A stretch of 64,000 nucleotides of DNA from Bacteroidota bacterium (GCA_004295015.1 SHNE01000044.1:190246-254245); one strand, 5' to 3'. Counted from the first letter of the stretch, positions 17,774-26,911 are shown. Numbers and translations are program-made. Notes: generated by a model not told the origin, from the letters alone.

Positions 17774-18418
17774 TTATTTTTTAGGTTGTTCTTTTGATTC
17801 GTCATTTTGGATAACCGGTTTGTCGCTGCCACCGCCGGAAGAAGATCCGCTTCCTGATTTAGAACTGTCTGATTCTTTAGCTGCAGGCTTATAACCTAAA
17901 GCCAGTAGAATGGCATCACTTTTATCGTATTTCGGATTTGTGTACAGCATAATGAGGTCACTGGACTTGTCAAAAATGACAGCATAACTCTGATCTGTTG
18001 CCATTTTCTTTACTGCATTATATATTTTATCCTGAATTGGTTTTACAAGCTCTTGCTTTTTCTTGAAGAGATCACCTTCGTAACCGAATCGTTGCTTCTG
18101 AAGGTCTTTCACATCTTTTTCTTTTTGTGTGATTTCGTCCTGCCGACGTCTTTTCATTTCCTCAGTAAGCAGAACCTGCTCGGCCTGGTATGTCTTATAA
18201 AGTTTATCTATAATGGCATATTTATCCTCAATTTCTTTTTGCCATGTGAGGGATAAATTGTCGAGCGCTTGCTGTGCAGCTTTATAGTCCGGAATGTTTT
18301 CCAGAATGTACTCAGTATTTACGTAAGCGTATTTCTGAGCATTCGCAGTGAATGACATCAGCCCAAAGAACATCATCGTGGCGATGAATGCGGAACGGAA
18401 GAAGGTGACATTTTTCAT
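17774..18418 (-). CDS. Skp/OmpH-family periplasmic chaperone (first copy, with Ser/Gly-rich tail)
   Basis: A 214-residue protein with a signal peptide ending FTANAQ. The core resembles the downstream copy: KYAYVNTEYILENIP strand, long charged arm (LTEEMKRRRQDEITQKEKDVKDL), and YAVIFDKSSDLIMLY. It then has an extra tail of about 35 residues, very rich in Ser, Gly and Lys (SSKSGSGSSSGGGSDKP), ending KEQPKK. The tail is low complexity and may be a flexible or cell-wall-interacting extension. It lies between bamA (39 bases upstream) and the second skp. Confidence 0.9.
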   Translation of the reverse strand: MKNVTFFRSAFIATMMFFGLMSFTANAQKYAYVNTEYILENIPDYKAAQQALDNLSLTWQKEIEDKYAIIDKLYKTYQAEQVLLTEEMKRRRQDEITQKEKDVKDLQKQRFGYEGDLFKKKQELVKPIQDKIYNAVKKMATDQSYAVIFDKSSDLIMLYTNPKYDKSDAILLALGYKPAAKESDSSKSGSGSSSGGGSDKPVIQNDESKEQPKK

Positions 18419-18457
18419 GATAATTGTCTTTCTTTTAGGGGTTGCAAATTTATAAAA

Positions 18458-20950
18458 TTAAAACTGTTGACCAATTGAGAAGTGGAACTGGCCACCACTA
18501 ATATCAGGGTTATTTGGAAGATTATCCAGACCGTAACCCCAATCAAGTCCTAAGAGTCCAAATACAGGTAGGAATATTCTTACTCCCAGACCAACCGATC
18601 TTTTCGCACTGAATGGATTGAATTCCTTGAATTTCAGCCATGAATTACCGCCTTCTGCGAAAGCGAGCATATAGATTGTGGCTGAGGGGTTTAGTGACAA
18701 AGGATAGCGTAATTCCAATGTATACTTGTCAAAGATTGTGCCACCGATCGGACTGTTGAATTCGTTTCTTGGGGTAACGGAATTATTCTGGTAACCTCTG
18801 AGCGCAAGGATTTCACGTCCATCAAGGGCGTAGCCTGAAAGCCCGTCTCCTCCGAGATAGAATCTTTCAAATGGTGAGGCCCCAAGTTCTCGATTATATA
18901 ATCCAAGAAAACCATATTGAATTTTTGTATGAAGTACCAGATTTCCTAAGAGACGTGTGTACCATAAGGAAGAGAACTTCCATTTATGGTATTCAATGAA
19001 TTTATATTTTTCAGCTTCAGTAGCAGTTTTATAGTCTACTCCGTTGAAAAGAGAGTATGGTGGCGTAAACTGCAATGTCAATGACAGCTGTGAGCCGCTT
19101 CTTGGATAAATAGGTGCATCGACAGAATTACGTGAAATGGTTTCCTGAAAACTCAGATTATTAGCTACTCCATCACTGAAGAGGAAAGTACTTCCGTAAT
19201 TTTGCAATGTGTAGTACTGATAACTGACTTCATGATAAATCGTGAAAAAGTCATCCGGAGATTTTAATCTTTTTCCAAGTCCGAGAGATACTCCATTGAT
19301 AACAATCGATTGTCGGGATTCATCGCTTTTAGATAAACCATTGCTTTGAATTGAACGGTATACTGATGCACTAAAAGAATTTGGTTTCTTGCCACCGAGC
19401 CATGGCTCAGTAAAGGATGCGTTATAACTTTGGTAATATTTACCATTAGTCTGTGCGCGGAGGCTGAGCCTTTGTCCATCACCAGACGGAAGTGGACGCC
19501 ATGCACCTTTCTTAAAGAAATTTCTTGCTGAGAAATTATTGAATGAAAGTCCCAGAGTTCCTACCAATTGATTGGCACCATAACCTCCGGAAAGTTCAAG
19601 CTGATCCGATGGTTTTTCTTCTACGGTATAATCAATATCTACGGTACCATCTGCAGGATTCGGTTTTGGATTTACTCCCAGTTTTTCCTGATCAAAATAG
19701 CCCAACTGTGCCAGTTCTCTTTGTGTTCGGATAATATCCTGACGGCTGAAAAGTTGTCCGGGTTTGGTTCGTATTTCCCGCATGATAACGCGGTCGTTCG
19801 TTTTGGTATTTCCCGAAACGGTAACCTTGTTGATTCTGGCTTGTTTTCCTTCATAAATTCTCATCTCCAAATCAATGCTGTCGTTTTCAACATTGATTTC
19901 TACAGGAGTCACGGAGAAAAATAAATAACCGTCATCCATATACAATGAGCTTACATCACGACCACTCTGGCTCATGTACAATCGTTCATCCAGTGCACTC
20001 TGATCAAAGACATCGCCTTTTTTAATTCCCAGAATGTTTGATAATTCGGCAGAAGTATGTTTAGTATTTCCAATCCAATTAATATTTCTGAAATAATATT
20101 TACTTCCCTCATTAATCTTTATGTCGATCTGCAGAGATTTTGGACCGGTTCTGTACACAGTGTCAGAGATAATGGCGGCGTCTCTGTAACCTTTATCGTT
20201 GTACTTAGCAAGGAGTTTGGCTTTATCAGCCTTGAACTTGCTTTCCATGTATTTACCACCGGTAAAAATTTTGTACCATTTTTTTTCTTTGGTGTCTTTA
20301 AAACTTCGACGAAGTTTTCCGTTGGAAAATGCGGTGTTGCCTTCGAAGGCTATATCACGGATCCGGACTTTTTTCTTTTTATCTACAACAATTTCTAATA
20401 TTTCACGATTGGCAAATGAAGTATCCGGCAACTCATTGATAGTAACCTGAACATCCAGAAAACCTTTTTCGATATAAAAATTCCGAACGTGATTTGCAGT
20501 TGTATTTATGACGTTTTCGGTTACAACCTTATCCCTTTCAAGTCCGATTTTTTCTCTGATTTTGTCGGCTTCAGACTTGCTCACACCTTTGAAAGAAAAC
20601 TTTGATAAGCGAGGTCTTTCATTCAAATTCAATTCGAAGAAAATCAGTTTCCCTTGCGTTCTGCCGGCAATTAATTTAATGTCCGAAAAGAGTCCTTGTT
20701 TCCAGAGATTAGTGATGGCCTTAGACGTCTTTTCTCCCGGAACGTCAATGGTGTCGCCAACTTGCAAGCCTGCAATGGAAATGAGTACAGATTCGTCGAG
20801 GTATTTTGTACCGGTGACAACAACTCCGCCTACAATATATTCACGGGGATTTCCAAAATCGATGATAGTACTGTCACCACCAAGCTGTATCTGTGCGAAC
20901 GAAGCAGAGGAGAATAAAAATAAGAGAACCGGAAGAAATATTCTTTTCAT
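18458..20950 (-). CDS. bamA: Outer-membrane protein assembly factor BamA
   Basis: An 830-residue Omp85 protein, the central insertase of the outer-membrane assembly machine. The signal peptide (LFLFSSASFA) is followed by five POTRA domains over about residues 35-420 (for example VVVTGTKYLDESVL, RIRDIAFEGNTAFSNGKL, INKVTVSGNTKTNDRVIMREI). The C-terminal beta-barrel of about 400 residues includes the GYGANQLVGTLGLSFNN strands and a (L/F)-GGDGLSGY loop in the position of the VRGF/Y lid motif. It starts with TAATG, sharing one base with the stop of uppS, so the two are translationally coupled. Two skp genes follow. Confidence 0.95.
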   Translation of the reverse strand: MKRIFLPVLLFLFSSASFAQIQLGGDSTIIDFGNPREYIVGGVVVTGTKYLDESVLISIAGLQVGDTIDVPGEKTSKAITNLWKQGLFSDIKLIAGRTQGKLIFFELNLNERPRLSKFSFKGVSKSEADKIREKIGLERDKVVTENVINTTANHVRNFYIEKGFLDVQVTINELPDTSFANREILEIVVDKKKKVRIRDIAFEGNTAFSNGKLRRSFKDTKEKKWYKIFTGGKYMESKFKADKAKLLAKYNDKGYRDAAIISDTVYRTGPKSLQIDIKINEGSKYYFRNINWIGNTKHTSAELSNILGIKKGDVFDQSALDERLYMSQSGRDVSSLYMDDGYLFFSVTPVEINVENDSIDLEMRIYEGKQARINKVTVSGNTKTNDRVIMREIRTKPGQLFSRQDIIRTQRELAQLGYFDQEKLGVNPKPNPADGTVDIDYTVEEKPSDQLELSGGYGANQLVGTLGLSFNNFSARNFFKKGAWRPLPSGDGQRLSLRAQTNGKYYQSYNASFTEPWLGGKKPNSFSASVYRSIQSNGLSKSDESRQSIVINGVSLGLGKRLKSPDDFFTIYHEVSYQYYTLQNYGSTFLFSDGVANNLSFQETISRNSVDAPIYPRSGSQLSLTLQFTPPYSLFNGVDYKTATEAEKYKFIEYHKWKFSSLWYTRLLGNLVLHTKIQYGFLGLYNRELGASPFERFYLGGDGLSGYALDGREILALRGYQNNSVTPRNEFNSPIGGTIFDKYTLELRYPLSLNPSATIYMLAFAEGGNSWLKFKEFNPFSAKRSVGLGVRIFLPVFGLLGLDWGYGLDNLPNNPDISGGQFHFSIGQQF

Positions 20951-21699
20951 TAGCTTGTCTTGTGAATTTGTTCACTGATCATTCCGAATCTACGTTCGCG
21001 TTGTTGGTAAGCGATCAGTGCTTCATAAAAATCCTCTTTGCCGAATTCCGGCCAGAGTTTGGGTGTAAAATATAATTCAGCGTAAGCAATCTGCCACAAT
21101 AGAAAATTGCTTATTCTGAATTCACCGCTGGTGCGGATCAATAATTCCGGATCAGGAATTCCAGTGCTGGAGAGGTGAGATTCAATAGTTTTTTCTGAAA
21201 TCTGTGAAGCGTTAATTTTTCCTGCCTCTACCTCCCTGGCTATTTGCTTCATTGCAGCAGTAAGTTCCCAGCGTGAGCTATAACTCAATGCAAGAACCAG
21301 ATTGAGCCTGCTATTGTTTGAAGTTTCTTCAATTGCTTCAGTAATTTCCCGGAAGCAATTTTTAGGAAGGGATTCAAGGTCACCAATAACCCTTAGACGA
21401 ATATTATTCTTATTAAGGGTGTGTCTTTCCTGGTGAATTGTATGGATAAGGAGTTCCATAAGTGCATTTACCTCCTCCTTCGGACGATTCCAGTTCTCAG
21501 TGGAAAAAGCATAAAGTGTTAAAAATTGAACGCCTAATTCAGCGGCAGCTTCTGTAACATCTCTTACTGCCTGTACGCCATTCTGGTGGCCAAACACGCG
21601 TTCCTGCCCTTGCTTTCTAGCCCAACGTCCATTACCATCCATTATGATGGCAACATGCTGCGGTAAATTATTAAGGTTTATTTTCTCTTTAAGACTCAT
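20950..21699 (-). CDS. uppS: Isoprenyl transferase (undecaprenyl diphosphate synthase)
   Basis: A 249-residue cis-prenyltransferase that condenses FPP with IPP to make the C55 lipid carrier for peptidoglycan and glycan synthesis. Signatures: HVAIIMDGNGRWARKQG at about residues 15-31 with the catalytic Asp21, GHQNGVQAVRDV, TLYAFSTENWNRP, and LIRTSGEFRISNFLLWQ with the final YFTPKLWPEF block. Its stop overlaps the bamA start. A TATATTTG box lies one base before the ATG. Confidence 0.95.
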   Translation of the reverse strand: MSLKEKINLNNLPQHVAIIMDGNGRWARKQGQERVFGHQNGVQAVRDVTEAAAELGVQFLTLYAFSTENWNRPKEEVNALMELLIHTIHQERHTLNKNNIRLRVIGDLESLPKNCFREITEAIEETSNNSRLNLVLALSYSSRWELTAAMKQIAREVEAGKINASQISEKTIESHLSSTGIPDPELLIRTSGEFRISNFLLWQIAYAELYFTPKLWPEFGKEDFYEALIAYQQRERRFGMISEQIHKTS

Positions 21700-21700
21700 C

Positions 21701-21708
21701 CAAATATA
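21701..21708 (-). promoter_or_regulatory. TAnnTTTG box abutting the uppS start codon
   Basis: On the minus strand TATATTTG ends one base before the uppS ATG. If active it would start transcription at or just after the ATG. No good upstream TTTG was seen, so it may be a chance match. Confidence 0.35.
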
Positions 21709-21825
21709 TGCATGAAAAGCGGCGCAAGTTAATAAATTCAGCTCAAGGCTAAGGTTGGAGAACCGTTAAATGAGAGAAATATTGTAAAAAGCTGCTGATT
21801 TAAGTTCTTGATAATCAAGAGTAAA

Positions 21826-22683
21826 TTAATATCGTCGATTCTTAAAGGGTTTACATGAATCTTTCATCATGCTGGATAATCTGAAATAAAGAGTAACACC
21901 GGCGAAAAGGTACCAGTCTTTGCTGTTTGAATCGCCCCGTTGTTTTCTATAAATACTTGGTATGGAGGACGATGTGTCTGAATTATTGAGCGATCGATTG
22001 GAAAGTGCCACAGCTGCAGCGCCTTGATTTGCCAGTAGGATTTGTTGATCAGGATAGACCGTACTAACATCATCGAGGTAATCTGTATAGGTTCTTCTGG
22101 CGCCGACTTCTATTCCTATTCCTACATTTCCTCCGGCTGCAAATTTTATTCCTCCGCCGATAGGGATTGCAATCTGGATTCGTTTGTATTTTTTATTCCC
22201 GTTCGATCCTTGTCCTTCTGTACCTAGCGGCTGAAGCTCATAAATTTCTCCGTTTAATTCTGCCTTAGGATTAAAGCGAAAAAGAGATATGCCGGTGAAA
22301 ATATAAGGCGTAAAAGGATATTCGAAATTACCGGTTTCATAGGGAAAAAAGTTGAATTCGATCTGCGGAGATACTTCAATTATGGTAGTATAAAAAGACA
22401 AGTTTCGATCCTTTTCAAAAGCATTCTTAGCGTGAGAATCGCTACCTGATATTTTACCCACATTTAATTCCAGCTTGTAGCTCCAATGCCTGTTCCAATT
22501 GTGCCTGAAAAAGGCACCAAAGTAAGGGTGGACCTCTTCCGGTTTGAATAAATGAGCTGCCAACTCACCTTTATAATGAGTAATCCCTCCTTGCAAGCCA
22601 ATCTCCTCATACTGAGCGTAAGACGACATGCCTAAGCCTGCGTTGAAAAGAAATAATAGAAGAAAAGTTCTTCGGATATTCAT
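21826..22683 (-). CDS. DUF6089 / PorG-like outer-membrane protein (copy next to uppS)
   Basis: A 285-residue protein with a signal peptide (LLLFLFNAGLGMSSYAQ). It has the family landmarks EIGLQGGITHYKGELA, the FFRHNWNRHWSYKL strand, PLGTEGQGSNG and RRTYTDYLDDVSTVY, and ends with a barrel strand before a basic tail. DUF6089 genes between nadK and uppS-bamA are where PorG, a component of the type IX secretion system, is found in related genomes. This one follows another DUF6089 gene by 70 bases. Three T9SS cargo proteins elsewhere in the window support a working T9SS in this organism. Confidence 0.85.
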   Translation of the reverse strand: MNIRRTFLLLFLFNAGLGMSSYAQYEEIGLQGGITHYKGELAAHLFKPEEVHPYFGAFFRHNWNRHWSYKLELNVGKISGSDSHAKNAFEKDRNLSFYTTIIEVSPQIEFNFFPYETGNFEYPFTPYIFTGISLFRFNPKAELNGEIYELQPLGTEGQGSNGNKKYKRIQIAIPIGGGIKFAAGGNVGIGIEVGARRTYTDYLDDVSTVYPDQQILLANQGAAAVALSNRSLNNSDTSSSIPSIYRKQRGDSNSKDWYLFAGVTLYFRLSSMMKDSCKPFKNRRY

Positions 22684-22753
22684 GATTAATGCACAATTCT
22701 GGATTCAGCTTGCTAAAACGACTGAGAGAGGAATAAATTTGAAAATACCCCAA

Positions 22754-23647
22754 TCAAAATCTGGGTAATCTTCCTCTGCCTGATTTAAGTTTATAATTGA
22801 TGCTGAAGATGGCAAACATATATGAATCCTTATCTCTTGGATCTCCACGCTGTTGTTGAGCAGAAGTAACACCCGGTCTTGATTGATTGGATCGATCTGC
22901 CAGGGCCGCTGAGAGTGGATTTGCATCAGGATAATTTTCAAAATCGAAATAAGTTGTACTTACATCATCGATATAGTCCGTAAATGTTTTTCTGACACCA
23001 ATTTCCAGTCCCACACCCCATGTATTATCGATCGTATATTTAAATCCAATTCCAACCGGTATTACGAACTGGAAAAGCGCATACTTTCCACGCGAAGGGA
23101 TAAGTCCCTGGCCCTCGGTCCCCAATGGCTGTAAACGCAGTGTTTGGCCCTGGTAAACTGTTTTAGGGTCGAAATGGAAAATTCCTGCACCTACGAAAGC
23201 ATAAGTGTAAATCTCATAGCCACGGGCTCCTCTAACCTTACGCAAGCGGTACCTGTGCCCGATTTGTTCTTGTTGAAAGGCACCTTCAAAATTGATATTG
23301 AATTCGTAGATGTCGGAGAAGAAACTCAGATTTCTGTAATTCCTGAATGTTTCCTGAGTGAGTTTATCATCACCGGTAACCCTGCCATAGGTCAGGTGGG
23401 TATTCAAGGCGAAATAATTACTCAATTTATACCTTAATCCGGCTGCAAATGCCATCCGGGTCAGGGACCATTCCAAATCTTTAAAATAATTTGTACCGAT
23501 CTGGTTAGCACCACCTAATTCACCTAAAAAATTGCTCACGCCGGCGCCAATGCTTAGCTCATATCGCTGGCGCTTCCAGCGCTGCGCATCGCTAATGCCT
23601 GTGGACAATAAAATGATGGCAAGGAGGAGTAAAAGTACTTTCTTCAT
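22754..23647 (-). CDS. DUF6089 / PorG-like outer-membrane protein (first of tandem pair)
   Basis: A 297-residue protein with a signal peptide (LLLLLAIILLSTGISDAQ), the GAGVSNFLGELGGANQIG phrase, PLGTEGQGLIPSRG, VGLEIGVRKTFTDYIDDVSTTYFDF and a C-terminal barrel strand. It is clearly paralogous to the next gene; PLGTEGQG and the T-DY-DDVSTxY segment are nearly identical. This copy keeps the GxSNxxGxLG phrase seen in the gene at 5.2 kb. It is the copy directly after nadK and has its own TATATTTG box upstream. Which of the pair is the functional PorG cannot be settled here. Confidence 0.85.
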   Translation of the reverse strand: MKKVLLLLLAIILLSTGISDAQRWKRQRYELSIGAGVSNFLGELGGANQIGTNYFKDLEWSLTRMAFAAGLRYKLSNYFALNTHLTYGRVTGDDKLTQETFRNYRNLSFFSDIYEFNINFEGAFQQEQIGHRYRLRKVRGARGYEIYTYAFVGAGIFHFDPKTVYQGQTLRLQPLGTEGQGLIPSRGKYALFQFVIPVGIGFKYTIDNTWGVGLEIGVRKTFTDYIDDVSTTYFDFENYPDANPLSAALADRSNQSRPGVTSAQQQRGDPRDKDSYMFAIFSINYKLKSGRGRLPRF

Positions 23648-23665
23648 ATGATGTTCAGATCACGG

Positions 23666-23673
23666 CAAATATA
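23666..23673 (-). promoter_or_regulatory. -7 box upstream of the tandem DUF6089 genes
   Basis: TATATTTG on the minus strand, 18 bases before the ATG, is a full match to TAnnTTTG. No clear -33 element at the usual distance. Confidence 0.5.
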
Positions 23674-23762
23674 ATAATTTAAAGATAGGATGCATATACG
23701 TTTGAGACCTGTTCGAAGTTATAATCATGACCATAAAATCCCATAATCTTTCAATTCGATAG

Positions 23763-24641
23763 TCAATTTCGTGTATCCAGCCCCCAGTTTAGTTTTTTTC
23801 TGAGTGTGTTAAGGAAATTCTCGTTACTTAATCTGATTAGATTTACGCAATAATTCTCTTTTCGAATGGCCAATTGATAGCCTGAATCAATTGTGGCCGA
23901 GCGGGAGTCTAGTGTAGCCATAAAACGTTGGCTTCGTCCTTCAACTTCCAGAGAAATTACATTTTTGTCTGAAACGACGATTGGTCGAACATTCAGATTA
24001 TGCGGTGCAATAGGTGTGATCACGAAGCTCTCCGATTGAGGAACAACAATAGGTCCACCGCAACTGAGTGAGTAACCTGTGGAGCCGGTAGGTGTAGAAA
24101 TCATTATTCCATCTGCCCAATAAGAGTTGAGGTATTCACCGTTCAGGTAGGCGTGAATGGTAATCATGGAGGAGGTTTCTTTTTTATGAATGGTGAATTC
24201 ATTCAAGGCCACATTATCTTCCTCAAACAGAGGATGATTTGATTCCAGGCGAAGTAAAGTTCGTGCATCGAGTGAATAGTGTCCTTTGGCTAGACTCTCA
24301 AGAGCAACACTGAGGTTATCTTCTGAAATACTTGAAAGAAATCCAAGTCTTCCTGCATTTATTCCTGCAATTGGAATTCCTGAATCCTTTACCAGGAGAA
24401 CTGTGTCAAGCAATGTCCCATCTCCACCGATGCTGAACAGAAAGTCTGTTGCACCCCTTAACTCTTCGTGTGAGTTGAAGGAAGGAGTTTTTGGATCCAG
24501 CTTCATATGTTTGGACAAAAAATTACGATAAGGTTCGTGAATGCTGAACTGATCACCGGCTTTAATAAGCAACTGAATCACTCGCTCAGCCAGCTCAACT
24601 TGCTTTGGGTTAACCGGTCGGCCGTATATGGCAATATTCAT
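23763..24641 (-). CDS. nadK: NAD kinase
   Basis: A 292-residue enzyme that phosphorylates NAD to NADP in the cytoplasm. It has SIGGDGTLLDTV with the catalytic GGDGT and Asp, GINAGRLGFLSSI, an NEFTIHKKE segment, and STPTGSTGYSLSCGGP, the classic NAD-kinase NTPTGSTAY-like motif. Length is normal. It lies 24 bases after the Omp85 gene on the same strand, so the two are probably co-transcribed. Confidence 0.95.
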   Translation of the reverse strand: MNIAIYGRPVNPKQVELAERVIQLLIKAGDQFSIHEPYRNFLSKHMKLDPKTPSFNSHEELRGATDFLFSIGGDGTLLDTVLLVKDSGIPIAGINAGRLGFLSSISEDNLSVALESLAKGHYSLDARTLLRLESNHPLFEEDNVALNEFTIHKKETSSMITIHAYLNGEYLNSYWADGIMISTPTGSTGYSLSCGGPIVVPQSESFVITPIAPHNLNVRPIVVSDKNVISLEVEGRSQRFMATLDSRSATIDSGYQLAIRKENYCVNLIRLSNENFLNTLRKKLNWGLDTRN

Positions 24642-24665
24642 GAATGAGATTGTATGGTTTGATTA

Positions 24666-26096
24666 TTATATCGGAGCAGTAAAGTGAAGAAAAAATCCGG
24701 ATTCTCCCAATTTATTTACTGAAAATTCAAAACGAAATACCAAATCATAATAAGTCACGAAGTCTATACCTGCACCACCTGAGTATTGCCAGGCATTTAC
24801 AAGTGTGTTGAATTTTGAAAACTGCTGATCCCATACATAGGCTGCATCACCATACAGATTTAGGTAAAAGGCAAATGGGATAACGTTGAATTTGGAGAAA
24901 GGAATAAATCCTGCTCGCACGACACGTTCTCCGAGGAGTTTATACTTCAGGTTAGTTTTCAGCAGACCGAAGCGCTGTCCGTCAATAACGTAATATTCAT
25001 AGCCACGCAAGTACTCTGAGCTATAACCCAGAGCACGCGTATTATAATAAGGTTGAAACTCGTTTCCTGAATATTTGGCAGTAATTCCTGAAGAAAAATA
25101 AAAACCCCGTGGAAGGGTCCAGTATTTTTTATACCTGGAAGTTATAGAATAGATATTTACATCGTCTTTCAGAAATGGTAGTCCTACTTTGGACAGCTCT
25201 ATGTCAAAATAATTTCCTTTGAGCGGATAATTGACAATATCACGGTGATCAGATTTGAAAAGGTATCGTAGTGAAAAATATTTCGTGTTGGATTTACCCG
25301 ATGCGAAGTAGTCTTTATTGAGCATAACAACCGTATCCAGTACTTCTGCTTGTCTGTATGCTGCTTCAAGAAGATGACTTTCGTATAAATCAGCACGATG
25401 AGTGTAGGATATTGAGGCACCTCTTTCTGTTCGTGCATATTCTTCTTCACTCTTATAATTTACCTGTTCATCATTGATTGTCGCAAAACCCGTTTGATGG
25501 TTGCGTGCATAAGCAAAGCCAAAGCTGAGCCCTGATCGTTGCTTTTTATTGATGAAAGGAATTTTATAGAAAAAACTGATTCGCTGGGTATAGCCAAGGC
25601 GCACCGTAGCACCAACTTCCTCATTTCTTCCTCTGAAATTATTCCATGTAAGGACTCCGCCATAAACCACTCGTGAAAAATCTTTGGTCTTCCACCAAAC
25701 GTTAAAGTTTCGTTCCGCGATTTCAAAAATGGGTAAAGGAAAGATGTACCAACGTTCAGTGAAGATGATATAAACATCCAATTGCTTTCCATCTTGTAGT
25801 CTTGTTATCCTGGCTGAATTGAACAAAGATGTATTGAGAAGATTTTCTTCGCTCCGTCGGAAAATTGCATCGAGATCCTTTAAAACAAGTGTGTCAGAAA
25901 TTCGAAAAGTTAATTCTCTGTAAATGATATGATCTTTGGTGAGTTTATTCCCAATCAGCGTGATTGATCGGATTTGAACAAAGCTTGTATCCGACAAGGT
26001 GCTATCCGCAGCATTAGTTGAGCCGGAGAACTGAGCATTCGAACCATTTATGGTAAACGAAAAGAATATCAATAAGGCAAGGCCTGTAATGCGCAT
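24666..26096 (-). CDS. Single-POTRA Omp85-superfamily outer-membrane protein
   Basis: A 476-residue protein with a signal peptide (LALLIFFSFTINGSNAQ). One POTRA-like domain spans about residues 40-115: FVQIRSITLIGNKLTKDHIIYREL, then FRRSEENLLNTSLFNSARI and LDVYIIFTERW. A barrel of about 350 residues follows, containing the LRGYEYYVIDGQRF lid motif characteristic of Omp85 proteins. With only one POTRA it differs from BamA (five) and resembles the small Omp85 class sometimes found in Bacteroidota next to nadK. It might insert a subset of proteins or move lipid; the role is unknown. A TAAATTTG box lies upstream. Confidence 0.85.
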   Translation of the reverse strand: MRITGLALLIFFSFTINGSNAQFSGSTNAADSTLSDTSFVQIRSITLIGNKLTKDHIIYRELTFRISDTLVLKDLDAIFRRSEENLLNTSLFNSARITRLQDGKQLDVYIIFTERWYIFPLPIFEIAERNFNVWWKTKDFSRVVYGGVLTWNNFRGRNEEVGATVRLGYTQRISFFYKIPFINKKQRSGLSFGFAYARNHQTGFATINDEQVNYKSEEEYARTERGASISYTHRADLYESHLLEAAYRQAEVLDTVVMLNKDYFASGKSNTKYFSLRYLFKSDHRDIVNYPLKGNYFDIELSKVGLPFLKDDVNIYSITSRYKKYWTLPRGFYFSSGITAKYSGNEFQPYYNTRALGYSSEYLRGYEYYVIDGQRFGLLKTNLKYKLLGERVVRAGFIPFSKFNVIPFAFYLNLYGDAAYVWDQQFSKFNTLVNAWQYSGGAGIDFVTYYDLVFRFEFSVNKLGESGFFLHFTAPI

Positions 26097-26127
26097 TGAA
26101 GGATTTAATTTCCGGTTTAAAGAAAAG

Positions 26128-26135
26128 CAAATTTA
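26128..26135 (-). promoter_or_regulatory. -7 box upstream of the Omp85-nadK pair
   Basis: TAAATTTG on the minus strand, 31 bases before the ATG. No clear -33 partner. Confidence 0.45.
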
Positions 26136-26248
26136 TGGCTAAACCGGAAAGAATTTATGGATTATTACAGGGAATGCTCTTTTGAGTTGAAGAGAACAGA
26201 GAATGAAAAAATTGCGGAAGAAAAGGCAGCGATATGACCTCCAATATA

Positions 26249-26911
26249 TCAGATGCCGAGGTAATTCATCAGGGAATCATACCTGGATTGGATATCATCC
26301 ATGAATTCATTTTGATGATAATGTTCTTTCACGACATATCCGTGACGTGTGAGGGAAGCTAATATCCTGCTTAGATCAGGTTGATTGATTTTGAGTGTAA
26401 GGTCAAGGCTTTCCTGTTCAGGATTAGGGGTGATATAGGAACTGATAATTTTTCCGTTTTCTTGCTCCACAAGATGAGCTATGGTACTTAGTAAATAGTC
26501 TTTGGCAGGTAATTCCAAAACAACAACACCATTCGCATCTTCGAACAGGCCACTGTCAGCATAGTGTTTTAGAATATCAGCAAGTGTAATAACTCCGATA
26601 TAATGATCGGCCTCATCAAGAACAGGTGTGAGGGATAATTTATCTTTTGACATTCTTTTTACTACCTCAAAGATGGGTTGATTATACCTGACGAATGGTT
26701 TTATCAGAGGCAATGCCTGATTAGCTAAAGGCTGTTCGAGCGAACGGAGTTTTAGAATGTCTTCTTCGGTTGCAAGACCAACATAATCCACTCCGTCAAC
26801 AATTGGCAGATGCTCAACATGAAATTCTTCCATCCAGTTGATGGCTTTCAGTCCGGTGTCACCGAGTTTGAGAGGTGGAAATGAGTCGTTGATGAGATCC
26901 TTGGCAATCAT
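26249..26911 (-). CDS. CBS-domain protein
   Basis: A protein of 220 residues if started at the ATG at 26911 (MIAKDLINDSFPPL); an upstream in-frame TTG would add 18 residues without family resemblance. Two CBS repeats at about residues 1-60 and 65-130 (LPIVDGVDYVGLATEEDILKL and LTPVLDEADHYIGVITLADIL) form an adenosine-nucleotide-binding pair. The C-terminal 80 residues look like an ACT-like alpha/beta fold (GVVVLELPAKDYLLSTIAHL). Its position between nadK and pdxJ is conserved in Bacteroidota. Function is unknown; ligand sensing is likely from the CBS pair. Confidence 0.85.
   Translation of the reverse strand: MIAKDLINDSFPPLKLGDTGLKAINWMEEFHVEHLPIVDGVDYVGLATEEDILKLRSLEQPLANQALPLIKPFVRYNQPIFEVVKRMSKDKLSLTPVLDEADHYIGVITLADILKHYADSGLFEDANGVVVLELPAKDYLLSTIAHLVEQENGKIISSYITPNPEQESLDLTLKINQPDLSRILASLTRHGYVVKEHYHQNEFMDDIQSRYDSLMNYLGI

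Noticed and set aside
20508..20978. A 156-codon plus-strand ORF antisense to bamA
   Set aside because: It lies fully opposite the well-supported bamA reading frame and has no recognisable features.
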